Source: Rhodoferax sp. TS-BS-61-7 (GTDB lineage: Bacteria; Pseudomonadota; Gammaproteobacteria; Burkholderiales; Burkholderiaceae_C). From it: a stretch of DNA of 64,000 nt. Both the position numbers and the translations under genes were made by a program. The stretch's first letter is position 1, and each line of letters begins with the position of its first letter. Shown here in pieces: positions 59,429 to 64,000 of the stretch. Location of the stretch: contig NZ_PTQY01000001.1 of NCBI RefSeq assembly GCF_002943465.1, positions 1-64,000 on the forward strand, written 5' to 3'. The notes under the pieces are model-generated. The model was not told the origin of the DNA. It made no database searches and saw only the letters and a program-made list of their open reading frames with translations.

Positions 59429-60124
59429 TCATGTCGTGGTCTTGGCGCGCTTGCGCCGCGCCACGGCCCCCATCAAGCCCAGGCCGGCCAACAGCATCGC
59501 GTAGGTTTCGGGTTCTGGCACCGCGGCTGCAAAGGAGGTGTACCCCGGGCTGCCGATGTCTGCACTGGCCCCCAGAGAGCGGTAAGACCGCTCCACGTCG
59601 CCAACGGTCGAGAGTACCCACAAGGTGGCATCGTTGGCGCCAATGGCGGCAAAACTGCCTGGGTGGCCACTGGTACCGGCGGTGCGTGGTCCCTTCACAC
59701 TGCCCGTGCCCTGGTCGTTATAGGTCAAACGATCCAGCAAGCTGGTGCCGCTGTACAGATTGATTTCGTCTGACCGGCCCAAGTTGTTGGTATTTCCGCC
59801 AATGACCTTGACCGTGCTGGAGAGCGCCCAGTTGGTGCGAAACACAGCCGCCGCAGCTTCCGTGAACAACACCGACTCCCCCGCTTGCACCATGCCGAAT
59901 GCGGCCAGGCTGGTGGAGCCGGCCAGGCGGGAGCTGTCATCAAAGCTGAAGCTCAGGGTGCCGAAATCGACTGCGGTACTGCCCATGTTGGTGAACTCGA
60001 CAAACTCGCCAACGCTATTCGCGGGGTTGTACATCCACTCGGTAATACGAACTTGTGCCTGCGCAGATACCAAGCTCCCCATGGTCAGGAGGGCAGTCAG
60101 CGCGATGTGTTTGAGATGTTTCAT
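59429..60124 (-). CDS. PEP-CTERM protein with lamin-tail domain
   Basis: 231 aa. Signal peptide ends near residue 23 (SAQAQ). VRITEWMYNPANSVGEFVEFTN followed by the Ig-like sandwich is the lamin-tail domain (LTD) found in many secreted bacterial proteins. The C terminus has VPEPETYAMLLAGLGLMGAV and then ARRKRAK, a PEP-CTERM exosortase signal. Predicted secreted or surface-attached. Same family of sorting signals as the two neighbouring genes. Confidence 0.9.
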   Translation of the reverse strand: MKHLKHIALTALLTMGSLVSAQAQVRITEWMYNPANSVGEFVEFTNMGSTAVDFGTLSFSFDDSSRLAGSTSLAAFGMVQAGESVLFTEAAAAVFRTNWALSSTVKVIGGNTNNLGRSDEINLYSGTSLLDRLTYNDQGTGSVKGPRTAGTSGHPGSFAAIGANDATLWVLSTVGDVERSYRSLGASADIGSPGYTSFAAAVPEPETYAMLLAGLGLMGAVARRKRAKTTT

Positions 60125-60181
60125 GGATGGGGCCTTGAATCTGATGGTGTGAAAAAAGGGGAATCGCGGGTATGCGAAGGC

Positions 60182-61162
60182 TTAGGCAGCATGCTTGCGG
60201 CGGCGCGCCACAACGCCCACCAAACCCAAACCGGCCAACAGCAAGGCGTAGGTTTCAGGTTCTGGCACGGGTGCGGTCAGCACAATGAGCTGTGACTTGC
60301 TGCCCGCCACGGCATCGCCGAGCTGGTCTTGCTCTGCCAGAAGGTAAATATTGCCGCGCTCATCAATGGTCACCCCCTCGATGGCGTTGCGCGGCGCGAT
60401 GTGGGTGAGGTCCAGGCGGCTGACCACCGCGCCATCACGCGTGATTTCGATCAGCTCGCGGGAGTCTGCAGCGCCCATACCCGTGCTGAGCACCAGCAGG
60501 TTGTTGTTGCCCAAGATGGACAAGGTCTGCACATCCGACAACTGCGACAACCCAAACACGCTGCTGGCTCCAGAGAAGGAGACATTGGCCACCGCATCAG
60601 GGGCCGCCACCGTGGAGAACGACAGGCTGTTGAAGATGCTCAAGGTGGCGGGATTGTCTTGTTTGGCAGTCACAAAGTTGCCGTTGCGTGCGTCATAACT
60701 CAGGCCTTCAATGCCCACGTTGCCGATGGTCGCCCCCACGGAGGCGTAAGGCGCGCTCCCCAGGTCAACGCTGGTGCCCGCTGCGTAGCTGAATCGGTAG
60801 ATGTTTTGAAACCGCTCTTCTGCCACGGCCAACACGCCGCCGCCCAAGTACGCCAGGCCTTCCGCGTCGTTGCCATCCTTGGTGCTTTTGGCGCCCCAGC
60901 CAGAAAAAGCCATGGAGCCCAGCGCGCTCCCCGTGCGGGTGATTTCAATGACACCCTTGCCTTCGTCACCCACAAAAAACAGGGTGCCACGGTCCTGCGC
61001 ATAGGTAATGGCCGAACCTTCCAGGCCAGACACGCCACCCACACTGAGATCCAGTCCAAAGGTGTTCTGGACGGTGTAGTTGGCCAGGTTAAAAGACTGG
61101 GCAGAGGCCGCCATGGAGGCCAGTGCCAAGAGGATGGCCGAGACGGTAGATTTGAATTGCAT
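60182..61162 (-). CDS. PEP-CTERM protein with SdiA-regulated (YjiK-like) beta-propeller domain
   Basis: 326 aa. Signal peptide ends near residue 22 (SAQSF). The body matches the SdiA-regulated/YjiK group (GLEGSAITYAQDRGTLFFVGDEGKGVIEIT, EGLAYLGGGVLAVAEERFQNIYRF, IEGVTIDERGNIYLLAEQDQ), a beta-propeller fold. The end is VPEPETYALLLAGLGLVGVV then ARRRKHAA, a PEP-CTERM signal. The gene lies 57 bp before the lamin-tail gene, probably in one transcript. Confidence 0.88.
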   Translation of the reverse strand: MQFKSTVSAILLALASMAASAQSFNLANYTVQNTFGLDLSVGGVSGLEGSAITYAQDRGTLFFVGDEGKGVIEITRTGSALGSMAFSGWGAKSTKDGNDAEGLAYLGGGVLAVAEERFQNIYRFSYAAGTSVDLGSAPYASVGATIGNVGIEGLSYDARNGNFVTAKQDNPATLSIFNSLSFSTVAAPDAVANVSFSGASSVFGLSQLSDVQTLSILGNNNLLVLSTGMGAADSRELIEITRDGAVVSRLDLTHIAPRNAIEGVTIDERGNIYLLAEQDQLGDAVAGSKSQLIVLTAPVPEPETYALLLAGLGLVGVVARRRKHAA

Positions 61163-61311
61163 GTGAATACCCGGTGGAGGTCAAAAACGCTATCCCCCAC
61201 GCAAACGCGCTGCCGATGGGGGGCGCCCCATGCTATGAACGCTCTGTGACAGAGCGGTGTCGGAACCGGTGTTGGCGTTGGCCCGAATGGACTAGTGTTT
61301 GCGCGTCTGGC

Positions 61312-61611
61312 TTACACCGCGTAGTCCAGCACCAGCACATCGTCCAGCGTGGGTTTCAGAATCTCCACAAACGCCAGGTGATCCGGGTGTGGCAAATAGG
61401 CCGCGCGGCCCGCGTCGTCGGCAAAGGTCAGGTTGAAGCAATGGGTAAAGCCCTTGGCCAGGCCTTCGGGGCTGTTGTTGGTGCCCCATTCCAGGCTTTG
61501 CACGGCACTGATCTTGCTGCGCAAACCGGCAAATTCGGCTTCAATCGCCTGGATCTCGGGTGCGGTCACAGTGGCTTTGAATTTCAGCAGCACCAGGTGG
61601 CGTATGGGCAT
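61312..61611 (-). CDS. Dabb-family (stress-responsive A/B barrel) protein
   Basis: 99 aa. RHLVLLKFKATVTAPEIQAIE, LEWGTNNSPEGLAKGFTHCF and HPDHLAFVEILKPTLDDVLV match the Dabb dimeric alpha/beta barrel. The role in bacteria is not firmly known. It lies divergently from glcB with 138 bp between. Confidence 0.88.
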   Translation of the reverse strand: MPIRHLVLLKFKATVTAPEIQAIEAEFAGLRSKISAVQSLEWGTNNSPEGLAKGFTHCFNLTFADDAGRAAYLPHPDHLAFVEILKPTLDDVLVLDYAV

Positions 61612-61749
61612 GAACTACCTTTGTTTTTGTCACAAATAGATTGATATTCTTCCATATAGTGGCCCACAAAGGATGGAATACAGTAGCCCACTAGTCTCAG
61701 GCCTATGGCGCTGGCAACCCATTTCTCTTTTTCTCGAAAGGCATCGTCC

Positions 61750-63984
61750 ATGTCCAACGCTTCGTCTACCCCCCGCACCACCGCGCACCGCCTGCAAGTG
61801 GCCACCAGTCTGCACCAGTTCATCGAGTCCAAGGTGTTGCCCGGCACCGGCATTGCGCCCGAGGTGTTCTGGAAAGGTTTTGACGCCATCGTGGCCGACC
61901 TGGCGCCCAAAAACATCGCCCTGCTGGCCGAGCGCGACCGCCTGCAAACCGAGTTGGACAGCTGGCACAAGGCCCACCCCGGCCCCATCACCGACATGCC
62001 TGCGTACAAAGCGTTTCTGGAAAAAATTGGCTACCTAGTGCCCACACCCAAGAAGGTGAAGATCAGCACCAAAAACGTGGACGCCGAGCTGGCCACCCAA
62101 GCCGGCCCACAGTTGGTAGTGCCGGTGCTCAACGCGCGCTACGCCCTCAACGCTGCGAACGCACGCTGGGGCAGCCTATACGACGCGCTGTATGGCACGG
62201 ACGTGATCAGCGAAGACAAGGGCTGTGAAAAAGTCGGCCCCAAGGGCTACAACCCCAAGCGCGGCAAGAAGGTCATTGAATACGCACGCCATGTGCTGGA
62301 CCGCACCGCACCGCTGAAGAAGGGCTCGCACGTGGGCTCCACGGGCTACCGCATCAAGGGCGGGGATCTGGTGGTGACCTTGAAGGACGGCAGCACCAGC
62401 AAACTGGCCGACAAGGCGCAGTTCATCGGCTTCCAGGGCGACGCCAAGGCGCCTTCGTCCGTGCTGCTGCAGCACAACGGCCTGCACTTGGACATCATCA
62501 TCAACCGCGCTACGCCCATCGGCAAGAGCGACGCGGCTGGCGTGAGCGACCTGGTGCTGGAAGCGGCCCTCTCCACCATCCTGGATCTGGAAGACTCCGT
62601 GGCCGTGGTGGACGCCGAAGACAAGGTGCTGGCCTATGGCAACTGGCTGGGCATTCTGCAAGGCACGCTGGTGGAGCAGTTTGAGAAGGGCGGCAAGACG
62701 CTGACCCGTGGCTTGAACGCCGACCGCGTGTACACCGCGCCCGATGGCAAGAAGGACGTGAAGCTGCACGGCCGCAGCCTGATGTTCGTGCGCAACGTGG
62801 GCCACCTGATGACCAACCCGGCCATCACCTACACCGCGGCCGATGGCACCACCAAAGAAATCCCCGAAGGCATCATGGACGCCGTGGTCACCACCACCAT
62901 CGCCCTGCACGACCTGAAGAAGACCAAGAAGGACGCCATCCGCAACTCGCGCAAGGGCTCGGTCTACATCGTCAAACCCAAGATGCATGGCCCCGCCGAA
63001 GTGGCGTTTGCCGCCGAGCTGTTCACCCGCGTGGAGAAAATGCTGGGCTTGGCGGACAGCACGGTCAAGCTGGGCATCATGGACGAAGAGCGCCGCACCA
63101 GCGTGAACCTGAAGGCCTGCATTGCCGCCGCGCAAAGCCGTGTGGCCTTCATCAACACCGGTTTCCTGGACCGCACGGGCGACGAGATGCACACCAGCAT
63201 GCACGCCGGCCCCATGGTCCGCAAGGGCGACATGAAGGCCAGCGCCTGGATCCACGCCTATGAGAAAAACAACGTGCTGGTGGGCTTGAGCTGCGGCCTG
63301 CGCGGCAAGGCGCAAATCGGCAAGGGCATGTGGGCCATGCCCGATTTAATGCGCGCCATGATGGAGCAGAAAATTGCCCACCCCAAGGCCGGCGCCAACA
63401 CCGCCTGGGTACCCAGCCCCACCGGTGCCACGCTGCACGCCCTGCACTACCACCAGCTGCTGGTGAGCGATGTGCAAAAAGACATCGAAGCCACCCACGC
63501 CAAGCGCGATGCCAAGCAGGAGCACGACGCCCTGCTGGCCGGCCTGCTGCACATCCCCGTGACCACCACGCCCAACTGGACGGACGCCGAGAAACAAGCC
63601 GAGCTGGACAACAACGCCCAAGGCATTCTGGGCTACGTGGTGCGCTGGGTGGACCAGGGCGTGGGCTGCTCCAAGGTGCCCGACATCAACGACATCGGCC
63701 TCATGGAAGACCGCGCCACGCTGCGCATCAGCAGCCAGCACATGGCCAACTGGCTGCACCACGGTGTGGTGACCAAGGAGCAGGTGGAAGAAACCTTTGC
63801 CCGTATGGCCGCCAAGGTGGACAAACAAAACGCCGGTGACAAGCTCTACACCCCCATGGTGGGCAACTTCCAGGGCGCGGCCTACCAGGCAGCGACTGAG
63901 CTGGTATTTAAGGGCTTGGCGCAGCCTAGCGGCTACACCGAGCCACTGTTGCACGCTTGGCGGTTGAAGGTGAAGGCAGCGTAA
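61750..63984 (+). CDS. glcB: Malate synthase G
   Basis: 744 aa; condenses glyoxylate with acetyl-CoA to malate. Length and sequence fit isoform G (AceB is shorter). [67 protein letters not shown] and [22 protein letters not shown] are typical. It would use glyoxylate from glycolate or from the glyoxylate shunt. ATG at 61750 has AAGG 9 bases upstream; an upstream in-frame ATG at 61705 would add 15 residues that look unlike the family. Confidence 0.96.
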   Translation: MSNASSTPRTTAHRLQVATSLHQFIESKVLPGTGIAPEVFWKGFDAIVADLAPKNIALLAERDRLQTELDSWHKAHPGPITDMPAYKAFLEKIGYLVPTPKKVKISTKNVDAELATQAGPQLVVPVLNARYALNAANARWGSLYDALYGTDVISEDKGCEKVGPKGYNPKRGKKVIEYARHVLDRTAPLKKGSHVGSTGYRIKGGDLVVTLKDGSTSKLADKAQFIGFQGDAKAPSSVLLQHNGLHLDIIINRATPIGKSDAAGVSDLVLEAALSTILDLEDSVAVVDAEDKVLAYGNWLGILQGTLVEQFEKGGKTLTRGLNADRVYTAPDGKKDVKLHGRSLMFVRNVGHLMTNPAITYTAADGTTKEIPEGIMDAVVTTTIALHDLKKTKKDAIRNSRKGSVYIVKPKMHGPAEVAFAAELFTRVEKMLGLADSTVKLGIMDEERRTSVNLKACIAAAQSRVAFINTGFLDRTGDEMHTSMHAGPMVRKGDMKASAWIHAYEKNNVLVGLSCGLRGKAQIGKGMWAMPDLMRAMMEQKIAHPKAGANTAWVPSPTGATLHALHYHQLLVSDVQKDIEATHAKRDAKQEHDALLAGLLHIPVTTTPNWTDAEKQAELDNNAQGILGYVVRWVDQGVGCSKVPDINDIGLMEDRATLRISSQHMANWLHHGVVTKEQVEETFARMAAKVDKQNAGDKLYTPMVGNFQGAAYQAATELVFKGLAQPSGYTEPLLHAWRLKVKAA

Positions 63985-64000
63985 GCCCCGACACCCCGCA

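Overview
The window looks like chromosomal DNA of a betaproteobacterium of the order Burkholderiales, most likely family Comamonadaceae (Rhodoferax/Polaromonas/Acidovorax type). The grounds are high GC, the protein families present (Bug/TctC periplasmic binders, a fused IcmF mutase, a Pmd/Lig-type protocatechuate 4,5-cleavage cluster, PEP-CTERM proteins) and the ribosomal-protein order. No rRNA, phage, plasmid-transfer gene, transposase or CRISPR array was seen.

Layout. 0-7 kb: a GGDEF/EAL/PAS membrane signalling protein and icmF, with a 22-bp perfect palindrome before icmF. 7-14 kb: a sugar operon (ROK regulator, ABC ATPase, permease, binding protein, TIM-barrel isomerase, Gfo/Idh oxidoreductase). 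14-21 kb: persulfide dioxygenase-rhodanese fusion, coaX, an unknown protein, an M20 amidohydrolase, a molybdopterin oxidoreductase, a 0.4-kb gene-free inverted-repeat element and a DUF2721 membrane protein. 21-28 kb: a minus-strand operon, binding protein-ligJ-ligK-binding protein-ligI-ligA-ligB-ligC, closed by a strong terminator. It covers protocatechuate to pyruvate plus oxaloacetate, except that no oxalomesaconate tautomerase was recognised. 28-38 kb: a LysR regulator, two Bug binders, an AEC carrier, a DUF1932 dehydrogenase and a complete livKHMGF transporter, probably serving organic or aromatic acid uptake. 38-40 kb: a ParB-like protein, tRNA-Gly and cheV. 40-49.5 kb: the spc and alpha ribosomal operons from rplN to rplQ, with secY, rpoA and a downstream initiator tRNA. 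49.6-54 kb: glpD, glpR, glpK and proC. 54-64 kb: DUF2164, a diguanylate cyclase, three PEP-CTERM proteins, a LysR regulator, a CaiB-type CoA-transferase, a Dabb protein and glcB (malate synthase G).

The main non-gene signal is a dispersed 48-49-bp repeat with eight clear copies. Four are fully intergenic. One is translated in frame inside icmF, one inside ligB, and one encodes the hydrophobic core of a Bug-protein signal peptide; the eighth supplies the stop codon of the CoA-transferase. Both open frames used by these insertions lack stop codons, and one is hydrophobic, so the repeat appears able to add peptide segments to genes. Other structures are a 25-bp stem with three G-U wobbles inside the lig operon, a 41-bp perfect inverted repeat bounding the gene-free element, stem-loops at three consecutive boundaries of the alpha operon, and two well-formed operator-like palindromes (icmF and livK). 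All functional names rest on reading translated sequences by eye; no database search was run.
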